The notes: a model not told the origin generated them from the sequence alone. A stretch of 64,000 nucleotides of DNA from Chitinasiproducens palmae (GCF_900095735.1 NZ_FNLO01000013.1:1-64000); one strand, 5' to 3'. Numbered from the stretch's first letter, positions 52,761 to 61,452 are shown. Made by a program: numbers and translations.

Positions 52761-54038
52761 ATGCGACTGACCGATGCGGCAAAAAAGATGCTGGATGGCG
52801 AGCAAGGCGCAGCAAAGCGGCTTGCGATGGATTCGCTGGTGAAGTTCGGCGACGCGTACGACGCCGAAGAAATGGTCAGCATCGGCTACGCACACGTGGC
52901 TGCCGGCCAGCCGCTCTATGCGGGCGATATGGAACAGCTCGAGGCCTTGTCGGAACTGGGTGCCACCGTGGTCGTGCCAACTTCGGTCAACATCGCCAAT
53001 GCGGACATGAGCCGCGGCCGGTTGATGCATGCCCCGGACAAGCTCGTTGATCTGCAGCGTCGCTCCGAACCGGTGCACCGCCGGATGGGCAGCGATGCGT
53101 GCTATACCTGCACGCCCTACTGGGCGGGCCACTGGCCGACGTGGAACACGCATATGGTGTCCCTCGAATCGACCGTCACGATTTTCTGCAACTCGGTGCT
53201 CGGCGCGAAATCGAACCGTGACGGCTACTTCGCGATCTACGCGGCGATGACCGGCTTCTACCCGAAGATGGGCTACCACCTCGACGAAAACCGGCGCGGA
53301 ACGCATCTTTTCAAGATCGAGGCGGACCTGCAGAACGCCAGCGACTTCGGGTGCCTTGGCTATCATATCGGGCTGCGCGCACGCAGCGGCGTGCCGGTCA
53401 TCGAAGGCTTCGCGCGGCGTCCCACGCTGGACGAACTCGATGCGATGGGCGCTGCGATCGCCACCTCCGGCGGCTCGGCCATGTTCATCGTTCCCGGCGT
53501 CACGCCGCCCTACGCCGATGTGAGCGATGCGTTCGCCGGTACGTCGCCGGAGGCAATTGCCGTGACGTCGTCGGATATCGCGGCGGTCTATGCCGCGTTC
53601 GCGCCCGCGGATGACACACGGCCTAGCATCGTCCATCTCGGTTGTCCGCACGCATCCATGCAGGAAATGCGCGAATACGCCGCGCTACTCGATGGCAAGC
53701 GAATTCACGCCGATGTCGAGCTGTGGATCACCACCAGCCGCGTGGTGCGTCAGATGGCGCAGGAAGCGGGACTGAGCGAGGTGCTGGAACGCGCCGGCGC
53801 GAAGGTGCTCTCCGATACCTGTCCGATCATGTGTCACCTGTCGCGCATCATGGCGCCGGACCCAAAACACGGCCTGCCGGCGCCCGCTGCAACGCGCTGC
53901 ATCGTGGTGGATTCGGCCAAGCAGGCGAAGTACGTGCGTGACACCGTGCACTGCGATACCTTCCTGACTGGCACCGCCGAAGCCGTGCGCAGTGCCATCG
54001 AAGGGCGGCTCGTGGCCCGCAGCGGAGGCGTCGCGTGA
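52761..54038 (+). CDS. Aconitase X catalytic (large) subunit, probable cis-3-hydroxy-L-proline dehydratase
   Basis: A 425-residue AcnX protein. Distinctive features are the N-terminal MRLTDAAKKMLDGEQGAAKRLAMD, PTSVNIANADM, YTCTPYWAGHWPTWNTHMVS and NSVLGAKSNRDG. The C-terminal SDTCPIMCHLSRIM provides candidate iron-sulfur cysteines, together with Cys residues earlier in the chain. Bacterial AcnX next to an ornithine-cyclodeaminase-like reductase is known for cis-3-hydroxy-L-proline dehydratase, which yields pyrroline-2-carboxylate. GGAG precedes the ATG. The small subunit overlaps its stop by four bases. Confidence 0.88.
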   Translation: MRLTDAAKKMLDGEQGAAKRLAMDSLVKFGDAYDAEEMVSIGYAHVAAGQPLYAGDMEQLEALSELGATVVVPTSVNIANADMSRGRLMHAPDKLVDLQRRSEPVHRRMGSDACYTCTPYWAGHWPTWNTHMVSLESTVTIFCNSVLGAKSNRDGYFAIYAAMTGFYPKMGYHLDENRRGTHLFKIEADLQNASDFGCLGYHIGLRARSGVPVIEGFARRPTLDELDAMGAAIATSGGSAMFIVPGVTPPYADVSDAFAGTSPEAIAVTSSDIAAVYAAFAPADDTRPSIVHLGCPHASMQEMREYAALLDGKRIHADVELWITTSRVVRQMAQEAGLSEVLERAGAKVLSDTCPIMCHLSRIMAPDPKHGLPAPAATRCIVVDSAKQAKYVRDTVHCDTFLTGTAEAVRSAIEGRLVARSGGVA

Positions 54039-54439
54039 TAACGCTAGCCGTCAAGACACTCGTGGCCGGTGCGTTCGACGGCACGTCGATGGTGTCGACA
54101 AGGCCGCTGTCATTCTTCGGCGATGTCGAGGTGCAGACCGGCGCGATCGTGACGGAGAGCAGCGATCTGCGCGGACGACGTGTGTCGGGACGCGTACTTT
54201 GTCTGCCATTCACGCACGGATCGGCCGGCGCGTGGCGGGTGCTGCAACAGTTGCGCACGCACGGCACTGCACCGCTCGGCATTGTGGTGCGCGACCTGCC
54301 CGACCCGTCCGTAATCCAGGGGGCGATTCTCGCGGAACTACCGGTGCTGCGCTTGCTGGTCGCCGCCGACTACGATCGGTTGCAGGAAGGCGCGCGCCTT
54401 TGCTTCGACGCCTCGAGCGACATGCTGCGCGTGAACTGA
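54035..54439 (+). CDS. Aconitase X swivel (small) subunit, DUF126 family
   Basis: A 134-residue swivelling-domain protein completing the AcnX active site. TRPLSFFGDVEVQTGAIV, GRRVSGRVLCLPFTHGSAGAWRVLQQL and PDPSVIQGAILAELPVL are typical of this family. The start is GTG inside the GTGA overlap with the large subunit, with GGAGG upstream. The product should form a heterodimer with the preceding subunit. Confidence 0.9.
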   Translation: MITLAVKTLVAGAFDGTSMVSTRPLSFFGDVEVQTGAIVTESSDLRGRRVSGRVLCLPFTHGSAGAWRVLQQLRTHGTAPLGIVVRDLPDPSVIQGAILAELPVLRLLVAADYDRLQEGARLCFDASSDMLRVN

Positions 54440-54462
54440 CCACGACAACCGAAGGAAACGCG

Positions 54463-55428
54463 TTGCTTATCCTGTCCGAAACCGAGCTCGCGTCGATGTC
54501 GTTCGACGCCCATGCACTTGTCGATGCACTCGATGCCGCTTTCCGATGCGGTCCCGAGCAATCGATCACCGGACTCAAGGCGCAGACGCCCGGTATCGAT
54601 GGCGGCGTTTTTCAGGCCTTGCCCGCAGTGCTCGCGAACGAGCGACGGGCGTCGCTGAAGTGGATCAGCGTCGCCGGAGGCGAGTGTGCGGGGCCACGCA
54701 TTCGGACCACGACACTGTTCTCCGATGCGGTGACGGGTGAAACGCTGGCGCTGATGTCATCGTCCAGACTCACGGCAATTCGCACCGCGGCGATGTCCGC
54801 CCTTGCCGCACGGCATCTATGGCATGCCGATCCGGCGAGAATGGCAAGTGGGAACCTGAGCATCGGTTTTCTCGGCTGCGGCGTGCAGGCCCTTGCGCAT
54901 CTGGACATGTTCGCAAGTCTGTATCCGCAGATTCGCACGGTCCTTGCGCACGCCCCTTCATCGGGCGAGCGTTTCGCCGAGCAGGCGCGCGCTCGCGGTT
55001 TCAACGCCTATGCCGAGCGGGACGCGGCGCGCGTGATTCGCGAAGCGGACCTCGTCATCTCGTCGGTGCCGATGCGCGCCGGCCAGCTCGCGCCGCACTA
55101 CGATGCAACCATGCTCAAGCCCACTGCATTCGCCAGTTTCGTCGATCTGGGCCGCCCGTGGATTCCGCTCGACCTCGATACGCGACAGCCTGTCTTCACG
55201 GATTATGTCGTGCAGTCCGACAGCCTCGTTAGGCAAGGGAAAATGAAATTCGTTGCCCGCTTCGCAGGCGACTTATACACACTCGCGCGCGGCGAGCATT
55301 GCTTGGCGGACGGGCAGGCCGCGATCTACGTATTCGGCGGCCTTGGCATGTGCGACACGGTAATCTCGCAGATCGCCTACCGGCAGGCTTTGTCGTCGGG
55401 TATCGGTACGCATGTCGAAATCGCCTAG
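54463..55428 (+). CDS. Ornithine cyclodeaminase/mu-crystallin family protein, probable pyrroline-2-carboxylate reductase
   Basis: A 321-residue NAD(P)-dependent enzyme. The nucleotide-binding motif is IGFLGCGVQALAHLDM, and TTTLFSDAVTGETLALMSSSRLTAIRTAAMSALAARHL is the family core. The start is TTG at 54463, supported by GAAGGA six bases upstream. In the cis-3-hydroxyproline route this enzyme reduces pyrroline-2-carboxylate to L-proline after AcnX. The operon order fits this well; direct lyase activity on ornithine is less likely because of the context. Confidence 0.85.
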   Translation: MLILSETELASMSFDAHALVDALDAAFRCGPEQSITGLKAQTPGIDGGVFQALPAVLANERRASLKWISVAGGECAGPRIRTTTLFSDAVTGETLALMSSSRLTAIRTAAMSALAARHLWHADPARMASGNLSIGFLGCGVQALAHLDMFASLYPQIRTVLAHAPSSGERFAEQARARGFNAYAERDAARVIREADLVISSVPMRAGQLAPHYDATMLKPTAFASFVDLGRPWIPLDLDTRQPVFTDYVVQSDSLVRQGKMKFVARFAGDLYTLARGEHCLADGQAAIYVFGGLGMCDTVISQIAYRQALSSGIGTHVEIA

Positions 55429-55917
55429 CCCTGCGCAACGCGCGCCATATCGGCGTTTGCCTGGGCGACACGCGACATTGCCGGGACCGGAGTCGGGAGT
55501 CGGGCGGCAGCGATCCACTCGACACGCTGCAGATGGCCATGTACGGCGATCTCGACGCGCCCGTGCTCGCCGCCGTGACGACGCGTGACAAGGCCGCAAC
55601 GACGGCGCAAAGATGGGGCAACGATGGGGCAACGACGGTACGGCCATCTTCGCTGCGCGCGATTGCCTGCGATCGGCTGCCCGCGCTGTGCCGGGCCCGT
55701 CTGCTTGGTTGCGACGACGTAAAGCTCGCCGAAGTGGGCCGTGGCGCCTGTCAATTCAAGGTGCGGCTGTACCGCAAGGCGGTTCCGGGACCCGCACTCG
55801 GCGATATCGGGCAGTAGTCGCGCAGCAGCCGCAACGGTCCACTGCGGCGGGCCACTGCGGCGGGCCGGCGCAATCGGCCGCCGGACCCGGCTGCCACGAT
55901 GGGCAGCCTGTTGCGTC
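55429..55917 (+). other. Spacer with one unassigned short reading frame (55533-55817)
   Basis: About 490 bases between convergent genes. A 94-codon frame starting at the ATG at 55533 encodes MAMYGDLDAPVLAAVTTRDK and later LLGCDDVKLAEVGRG. It shows some protein-like composition but matches no family I know. It has no good ribosome-binding site, and a short internal duplication (GATGGGGCAAC twice near 55612-55632) lies in it. It may be a gene remnant. No clear terminator hairpin was identified. Confidence 0.25.
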
Positions 55918-57066
55918 CTACTGCTCGAACAGCTGCGGCCCGATGTCGGCCACGCGCTGCACGCCACAGAGCTGCATCGTCCGCCTCAATTCGTCGTGCA
56001 GCAGATCGAGCGCCCGGTTCGCCCCGGCCTCGCCGTCCGCGCAGACGCCGAACAGTGTTGCGCGGCCGACCAGGACCGCCCGCGCGCCGAGCGCAAGCGC
56101 CACCACGATGTCCGAGCCGCGCCGGATGCCGCCGTCCAACAACACTTCGACCCGATCGCCAACCGCGGCGGCGATGGCCGGCAGCGCGGCCAGCGTCGCC
56201 AGCCCGGCATCGAGCTGCCGACCGCCGTGGTTGGACACAACCAGCGCATCCGCGCCGCAGTCGACCGCGCGCCGTGCATCATCGCGATGGACGATGCCCT
56301 TGACGATCAGCTTGCCCGGCCAGCGCGCACGAATTTGCGCCAGCCCGTCCCAGTCGAACGCCGGGTCATAGCTGCGGCCGACCGACGAAGCGAGCGCCCC
56401 CGCGTCCACCGTCTGCTTTTCGAGGCCGACCAGGTTCTTCATCACCGGCAGGCCTTGCAGCAGCATCGGCAGCGCCCATCCCGGCCGCGACGCGAAGTCA
56501 AGCATGTTGCGGCCGGTGTAACGGAACGGAACCGCGAAGTCGTTGCGAAAATCGCGCTCGCGCTTGCCCCCCACCGCGAAGTCGACCGTGATCATCAGCG
56601 CTTCGTAGCCCGCCGCGGCGGCTCGGTCGATCAGCGCCTCGGTGAACGCGCGCTTGCGCAGGATGTAGCACTGAAACCAGCGCCGTGCCGGGCCGCCGGG
56701 CGCCGCGATCTCCTCGATGGACGCGGTTGCGGAGGTAGACAGGCTATATGGGATGCCGTGGCGGCCGGCCGCGCGCGCAATGGCCAGATCGCCGCCACGC
56801 CATCCGAAGCCGACCGCGCCGGTCGGCGCGATCGCCAGCGGCATCTCGCTCGGCTGTCCGAGGACCGTGCTCGTCAGGGACACCTGACTGACGTCGCGCA
56901 GCACGCGCGGCACCAGCGCATGCGCGCGGTATGCCGAGCAATTGCCGGTCAGCACCCGCTCGTCCTCGGCACCGCCGTCGAAGAAATCGAACACCGCGCG
57001 CGGCAGGCGGCGCTGCGCGAGACGCCGCAGGTCGGCGATCGAATGCGCGCGGGCGCTGATGCTCAA
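55918..57066 (-). CDS. FMN-dependent alpha-hydroxy acid oxidase/dehydrogenase
   Basis: A 382-residue TIM-barrel flavoenzyme of the lactate/mandelate/glycolate oxidase family. The N-terminal ADLRRLAQRRLPRAVFDFFDGGAEDE, the LAIAPTGAVGF FMN segment and YSLSTSATASIEEIA are characteristic. The catalytic His lies in LVVSNHGGRQLD, and the phosphate-binding end in DGGIRRGSDIVVALALGARAVLVGR. The start is TTG in a TTGA overlap with the dioxygenase stop, preceded by GAGGAGG. It is translationally coupled to the dioxygenase, so it probably oxidises a product or related 2-hydroxy acid. Confidence 0.88.
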   Translation of the reverse strand: MSISARAHSIADLRRLAQRRLPRAVFDFFDGGAEDERVLTGNCSAYRAHALVPRVLRDVSQVSLTSTVLGQPSEMPLAIAPTGAVGFGWRGGDLAIARAAGRHGIPYSLSTSATASIEEIAAPGGPARRWFQCYILRKRAFTEALIDRAAAAGYEALMITVDFAVGGKRERDFRNDFAVPFRYTGRNMLDFASRPGWALPMLLQGLPVMKNLVGLEKQTVDAGALASSVGRSYDPAFDWDGLAQIRARWPGKLIVKGIVHRDDARRAVDCGADALVVSNHGGRQLDAGLATLAALPAIAAAVGDRVEVLLDGGIRRGSDIVVALALGARAVLVGRATLFGVCADGEAGANRALDLLHDELRRTMQLCGVQRVADIGPQLFEQ

Positions 57067-57938
57067 GCGACCTCCTCGAAGACCTTGTCGGCCATCACCT
57101 GACAGCGTTTGATGAGGCGCGGCTCGTCCGGTCGATAGTCGGCGACTGCATTGTGGATGGTGCCGATGTTGTCCCACATCAGCACGTCGCCTACCTGCCA
57201 GTCGTGTTTGTAACGGTACTTGTCCTGCAACTGGTGTTCGAACAGGAACGCCAGCGTTCGGACGCTTTCCTCCTCCGGCAGTTCGTTGATGCGCATTGCA
57301 TAGCCCGGATTGGCATAGAGGACCTTGCGTCCGGTGATCGGGTGCCGAAGGAACACCGGATGCGAGACCGGCGGCTTCGCGGCGCGTTGCGCGGGCGTCA
57401 GCGGCGGCCGTGTGCTTCCCTTCTCGCGGCGCATCATTTCCCAGAACTTGTTGAAGTCGTGTTCGATCGTCATGCCGTCGAGCCGCGTCTTCAGCGCATC
57501 GGGCAGCTCGTCGTATGCCGCATGCATGTTGCAGAACTCGGTATTGCCGAGCGAGCGCCCGTCGCGAAACGGGATTTCGATGCCGTACAGAATGTTGGTG
57601 AAGGCGATCGTGCTGCTGTATGACATATCCGTATGCCAGCTCTGCCCTGCGTCGGACAGGCCGATCGGCTTGCCGTCGCGAACAATGTTGGACAGAATCA
57701 TCACCTCCGGGATGCCCGGTTCCTGATAGCTGTTCGCGACGTTGATTTCCAACGTGCCGAACAGCGCGGCGAAGCGCTTCAGCGCCGCGGCATCGAGCTG
57801 CTGGCGCGGATACCAAAGCACACCGTGTTCGCCAAGCGCGCGCCTGAGACACGCGAAGGTGTCGGCATCGATCGGCTTCGCCAGATCAATGTCTTCGACG
57901 CAAGCACCGAGTGTCTTGCCAGTGGGCTGAATGATCAC
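57063..57938 (-). CDS. TauD/TfdA family 2-oxoglutarate-dependent dioxygenase
   Basis: A 291-residue Fe(II)/2-oxoglutarate dioxygenase. The HxD iron motif is His102-Thr-Asp104 in SWHTDMSYS. The distal His and the 2-oxoglutarate Arg lie in DNIGTIHNAVADYRPDEPRLIKR near the C-terminus. The start is GTG in a GTGA overlap with the upstream NTF2-like gene, with GGAGGAAC as ribosome-binding site. Family substrates include taurine, phenoxyalkanoic acids and sulfate esters. The 2-hydroxy acid oxidase next door suggests a hydroxylated or ether-linked carboxylic acid, but this is inference. Confidence 0.9.
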   Translation of the reverse strand: MIIQPTGKTLGACVEDIDLAKPIDADTFACLRRALGEHGVLWYPRQQLDAAALKRFAALFGTLEINVANSYQEPGIPEVMILSNIVRDGKPIGLSDAGQSWHTDMSYSSTIAFTNILYGIEIPFRDGRSLGNTEFCNMHAAYDELPDALKTRLDGMTIEHDFNKFWEMMRREKGSTRPPLTPAQRAAKPPVSHPVFLRHPITGRKVLYANPGYAMRINELPEEESVRTLAFLFEHQLQDKYRYKHDWQVGDVLMWDNIGTIHNAVADYRPDEPRLIKRCQVMADKVFEEVA

Positions 57939-58498
57939 GTTGACGTTCCTCCGATAGGCGTAGGCGTGTCGTCAGCCGGACGTAGCGCGGCGACGAATTC
58001 GAATTCGGTGCTGAGCTGCTGCTCGGCCAGCAGCCAGATGTCGCCATGCAGACGAAAACGGCTCCGGACGCGATTAATTCGATACGGCTGCACCGTCCGC
58101 GCCGGGGCCGACGAACTGCCGAGGTCGGCGCTGCCAATGTCGGCGCGGTAAGCAGTCATGTACGACTCGGTGGCCACCTCGGTCGGCAGGCGAGGCGTCG
58201 CACCGGGCGCGCCGTCGCGCGCCTTGGCAGAGCCGGCGTCGGCTTCGTTCACGAAGGTATTGCTGATCAAATGGGCGACGCGTTGCGTCCGCGGCCTGAG
58301 CGCCAACGCGGCACGCACCGCGTCGGGGCCGTCGAGCCACCGCCCCTGGCGCAGCCAGCGAAAGTCGTCGGTGCAGCAGGCCAACAGGCCCGCATAGTCG
58401 AAGCCGTCGAGGCAGTGGAAGAAGCGGTGCAGGGTCTGCGCGAGGGCGTCAAGACCCGGCCCCGCCGCGGAAGTCGGTGTCGGCACGATCGTCTCCAT
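57935..58498 (-). CDS. NTF2/SnoaL-like fold protein
   Basis: A 187-residue protein of the SnoaL/NTF2-like superfamily, similar in plan to small subunits of aromatic-ring dioxygenases and to SnoaL isomerases. The N-terminal helix is LAQTLHRFFHCLDGFDYAGLLACCTDDFRWLRQGRWLDG and the central part VRAALALRPRTQRVAHLISNTFV. It lacks a signal peptide. It heads the operon with dioxygenase and hydroxy acid oxidase, translationally coupled to both. Whether it is an enzyme or an accessory protein is unknown. Confidence 0.8.
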   Translation of the reverse strand: METIVPTPTSAAGPGLDALAQTLHRFFHCLDGFDYAGLLACCTDDFRWLRQGRWLDGPDAVRAALALRPRTQRVAHLISNTFVNEADAGSAKARDGAPGATPRLPTEVATESYMTAYRADIGSADLGSSSAPARTVQPYRINRVRSRFRLHGDIWLLAEQQLSTEFEFVAALRPADDTPTPIGGTST

Positions 58499-58590
58499 TT
58501 GCTGGCTGCTTCGCGGGCGGCAGGCTCAGCGTTGCGGCCATTGTAGGAAGGCCGTGCGCTGCCAGTAAGCCTGGCAGCTGCGAACAATCT

Positions 58591-58607
58591 GTTTCCATAA
58601 CGAGAAC
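58591..58607. promoter_or_regulatory. Operator candidate, first copy of a 17-bp box
   Basis: GTTTCCATAACGAGAAC lies 93 bases upstream of the NTF2-like gene start. The same box with one change (T for the second A of ATAA) recurs at 58777-58793. It is a partial dyad (GTT...AAC ends). Confidence 0.5.
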
Positions 58608-58776
58608 GCCGCGAATGCGCGCAAAGGCGCTCAGCGGGTGATCCCTTACACACTCTCGCGCCACGCGGCCGACATCGGTGAAATCCCTAGGGCGTTTCGC
58701 CCGCGTCATCGAACGCTGTCACGCCGCAGCCATCGCCAGGGGCAGCGGCACCAGCCCGCGGGGATCCGTGCAACGC

Positions 58777-58793
58777 GTTTCCATATCGAGAAC
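58777..58793. promoter_or_regulatory. Operator candidate, second copy of a 17-bp box
   Basis: GTTTCCATATCGAGAAC repeats the box at 58591-58607 at 16 of 17 bases, in the same orientation, 186 bases away. It lies about 340 bases upstream of the transporter gene. The pair flanks the divergent promoters and may bind the LysR-type regulator encoded downstream, or a regulator elsewhere. Confidence 0.5.
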
Positions 58794-58965
58794 AGTGTGT
58801 TTCCGAGACGACACGCCGCTGGCTGTTTTTAAGCGCACTAGAATCCGCTCAGGACGTCGCATTGATCGCCGTCCGACGCGTTGCCGTCGCGTCGAAAACA
58901 ATGGAGACATCACGTTGCCGCAGCTGCCCGCCCGCATCGGGTCCAACCCCGCACGCCCGATCCTC

Positions 58966-59019
58966 ATCGTGCCGACCGTGCCGATCGTGCCGACCCTGCC
59001 GAATGTTCTGAACGTGCAG
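58966..59019. repeat. 9-bp tandem repeat
   Basis: Six units in 9-base phase: ATCGTGCCG, ACCGTGCCG, ATCGTGCCG, ACCCTGCCG, then degenerate AATGTTCTG and AACGTGCAG. In one plus-strand frame it encodes VPT/VPI/VPT/LPN-like triplets, following a TTG at 58915 that has GGAGAC upstream. A 51-codon frame 58915-59070 is thus possible but only weakly supported. Confidence 0.7.
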
Positions 59020-59129
59020 TCACGCGCCGAGGTCGCGCGCAGGGCGCCGCTGTGCGCGGCCTTCCGATAGCGTTGGCCCGTCTAGAGCGCGCGAAGCGCT
59101 TCCCCGTTCCGCCTGCGAGTGAGACTTCG

Positions 59130-60431
59130 ATGGCTGCCACCACCCCGCCCGACCTTGCTGCGAGCGCTGCTCGCAACGACATGCCCACCGCGCGCCAGCG
59201 GCGTCAAGCCATCATCGCGACCACCATCGGCAACGGTCTCGAATGGTTCGACTTCACGGTCTACACGGCCTTCGCGGTCATCATCTCGAAACAGTTCTTT
59301 CCAACCGGCAATGCAGTGACCTCGCTGCTGCTGACCGTGGGTGTATATGGTGCGGCGTTCGTGATGCGCCCCGTCGGCGCGGTCGTGTTCGGGATCTACG
59401 CCGACCGGGTCGGGCGCAAGCCTGCACTGTCCCTGTCGGTGCTGATGATGGCCTTCGGCACCGCGCTGATCGGCGTCGCGCCGACCTACCAAACCGGCGG
59501 CCTGATCGGTCCGTCGATGCTGGTGTTCGCCCGGCTGCTGCAAGGCTTCTCGGCCGGCGGCGAGATGGGCAGCGCCAGCGCCTTCCTGCTGGAATTCGCG
59601 CCGGCCGGCCGCAAGGCGTTCTATTCCAGCTGGATTCAGTCGAGCATCGCGATGAACATTGTGCTGGGCGGCGTGATCGGCTCGTTCGCGACCATCGTGC
59701 TGTCGCACGACCAGCTCTACAGCTGGGGCTGGCGCATTCCGTTTCTGCTGGGCGTGGCGATCGGGCCGATCGGCTTCTACATCCGACGCCACGTCGACGA
59801 GAGCCCGGTCTCCGCGCACCTGGGTGAACAGGCGAAGGCACGCTCGCCCTTCCTCGAGGTCTGGCGCACCTATCCGCTGCAGGTCGCGGCGAGCTTCGCG
59901 CTGGTCGCTTTGTGGACGACCTGCACCTATGTCTACATGCATTACCTGCCGACCTACGTGGTCACCGTACTGCATCGGCCGCAGAAATTCGCGTTCCTGT
60001 CCGTGGTCGTCGGCGGGTCGATCTTCATGGCGTTGGCTCCGGTGATCGGTGCGATCTCGGACCGGGTCGGCTACCGTCGCTTTCTCGTCTGGTCGTCGGC
60101 GGTCATTTTCGTGACTGCCTATCCGATGTTCTCGGCCGTCACCGCGTATCCGACCCTGCCGACGCTGATGCTGTTCTCGATCGTGGCCGGCATCTTCAGC
60201 GCCTGCTATACCGGCCCACTGCTTGCCGCCCTGTCCGAGATGTTTCCGCCGCAGGTGCTGGCCACCGGCATTGCCGTCTCCTACAACCTCGCGGTAACGG
60301 TATTCGGCGGCTTTGCGGCGTTCTTCATTACCTTGCTGATCTCGCTCACGCACTCGTCGCTGTCGCCCGCGTTCTACATGATGTTGGCGGCGGCCATGAG
60401 CTTCGTCGGCAGCCTGGCCGTCAAACGCTGA
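59130..60431 (+). CDS. MFS transporter, metabolite:H+ symporter (MHS) family
   Basis: Twelve-helix carrier of 433 residues. The N-terminal IIATTIGNGLEWFDFTVYTAFAVIIS is diagnostic of MHS transporters (citrate, alpha-ketoglutarate, proline/betaine, shikimate). MRPVGAVVFGIYADRVGRKPALSLSVLMMAFGT and LLQGFSAGGEMGSASAFLLEFAPAGRK follow. The ATG at 59130 starts about 25 residues before the first helix; longer frames are unlikely. It leads a unit with a LysR regulator, SDRs and a GlcD-type flavoprotein. It likely imports an organic acid related to the divergent dioxygenase operon. Confidence 0.9.
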   Translation: MAATTPPDLAASAARNDMPTARQRRQAIIATTIGNGLEWFDFTVYTAFAVIISKQFFPTGNAVTSLLLTVGVYGAAFVMRPVGAVVFGIYADRVGRKPALSLSVLMMAFGTALIGVAPTYQTGGLIGPSMLVFARLLQGFSAGGEMGSASAFLLEFAPAGRKAFYSSWIQSSIAMNIVLGGVIGSFATIVLSHDQLYSWGWRIPFLLGVAIGPIGFYIRRHVDESPVSAHLGEQAKARSPFLEVWRTYPLQVAASFALVALWTTCTYVYMHYLPTYVVTVLHRPQKFAFLSVVVGGSIFMALAPVIGAISDRVGYRRFLVWSSAVIFVTAYPMFSAVTAYPTLPTLMLFSIVAGIFSACYTGPLLAALSEMFPPQVLATGIAVSYNLAVTVFGGFAAFFITLLISLTHSSLSPAFYMMLAAAMSFVGSLAVKR

Positions 60432-60460
60432 GTCCTCGTCTGGATCTTGGGAGCATCGCA

Positions 60461-61417
60461 ATGGATCGCCTGCGTTGTATCGAAGTCTTCATCGAGGTCG
60501 CGCAGGCCGCCAGCTTCTCGGCGGCCGCGCAGCGCCTCGGCATCTCGAAAGGCAACGTCACCAAGCACGTGGCATGGCTCGAACAGACGCTCGGCGTGCA
60601 GTTGCTGCTGCGCACCACCAAGAGCGTAAGCATCACCGAGGCTGGCATGGCATTGCTCGAAAGCGGCGAGGCAATGCTTGAACAGATGTCGGAGGTCGAG
60701 GGGCGGCTGCGCGGCTCGGTGGGCGGGACGCGCGGCATCCTGCGCGTCGGCACGCCACCGTCGTTCGGTGCCCACCACCTGGTGCCAGTCGTGACTGCGT
60801 TTGCCGACAGCAATCCCGACATGCAGGTTCTGCTCTATCTCGACGACGGCAGCCTCGACCTAGTCGGCGAACGGCTCGACCTGACGATCCGCATCGCACC
60901 GGCCTTGAAGGACACCAGCTACGTTGCAATCAAACTCGCGCGCGTGCCGCAGTGCCTGGTCGCGTCGCCCCGCTATCTCGCCTTGCGCGGCACGCCGCGC
61001 ACGTTGGACGAACTCGGCGCTCACGACTGTCTGGTCAACACCACGAAGTCGCCGACCGGGCTGTGGACCTTCGGCGAAGGCGAGGCCGCGCGCTCGATCC
61101 GTCCGAAGGGATCGGTGCGCGCGAACTTCGGCGAACCGTTGCTGCACGCGGCACGTCTCGGCCACGGCATCTCGATGCACCCACGCTACATGATCGAGGA
61201 CGACGTACGCGATGGCCGACTGGTCATCGTGATCCCCGACAGCGCGCCGATCGGACTGGATGTCTATGCGATGTATCCGAGCCGGCGCCACCTGCCGTCG
61301 CGGGTCAGGACCTTCATCGATTTCCTGCGCGAGCGCATCGGCGACCGCGAGGATTGGTCCGGTGCCGCGGTCGCCGACACCACATCGCCTGGCCGACTGC
61401 GCAGCGTCGGCAACTGA
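60461..61417 (+). CDS. LysR family transcriptional regulator
   Basis: A 318-residue regulator with N-terminal winged helix MDRLRCIEVFIEVAQAASFSAAAQRLGISKGNVTKHVAWLE and a substrate-binding domain from about residue 90. GGGAG lies upstream of the ATG. Sequence style resembles the large DsdC/TtdR-like LysR group of Burkholderia. It is embedded between the transporter and the dehydrogenase genes and is the natural candidate regulator of both divergent units. Confidence 0.9.
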   Translation: MDRLRCIEVFIEVAQAASFSAAAQRLGISKGNVTKHVAWLEQTLGVQLLLRTTKSVSITEAGMALLESGEAMLEQMSEVEGRLRGSVGGTRGILRVGTPPSFGAHHLVPVVTAFADSNPDMQVLLYLDDGSLDLVGERLDLTIRIAPALKDTSYVAIKLARVPQCLVASPRYLALRGTPRTLDELGAHDCLVNTTKSPTGLWTFGEGEAARSIRPKGSVRANFGEPLLHAARLGHGISMHPRYMIEDDVRDGRLVIVIPDSAPIGLDVYAMYPSRRHLPSRVRTFIDFLRERIGDREDWSGAAVADTTSPGRLRSVGN

Positions 61418-61452
61418 ACTCGGCAGCCCGACAACCCTTGGAGACAGGTGAA

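Noticed and set aside
58881-59129. N-terminal extension of the MHS transporter frame
   Set aside because: The added 83 residues are repeat-derived and arginine-rich, unlike the family. The ATG at 59130 gives a normal transporter N-terminus.
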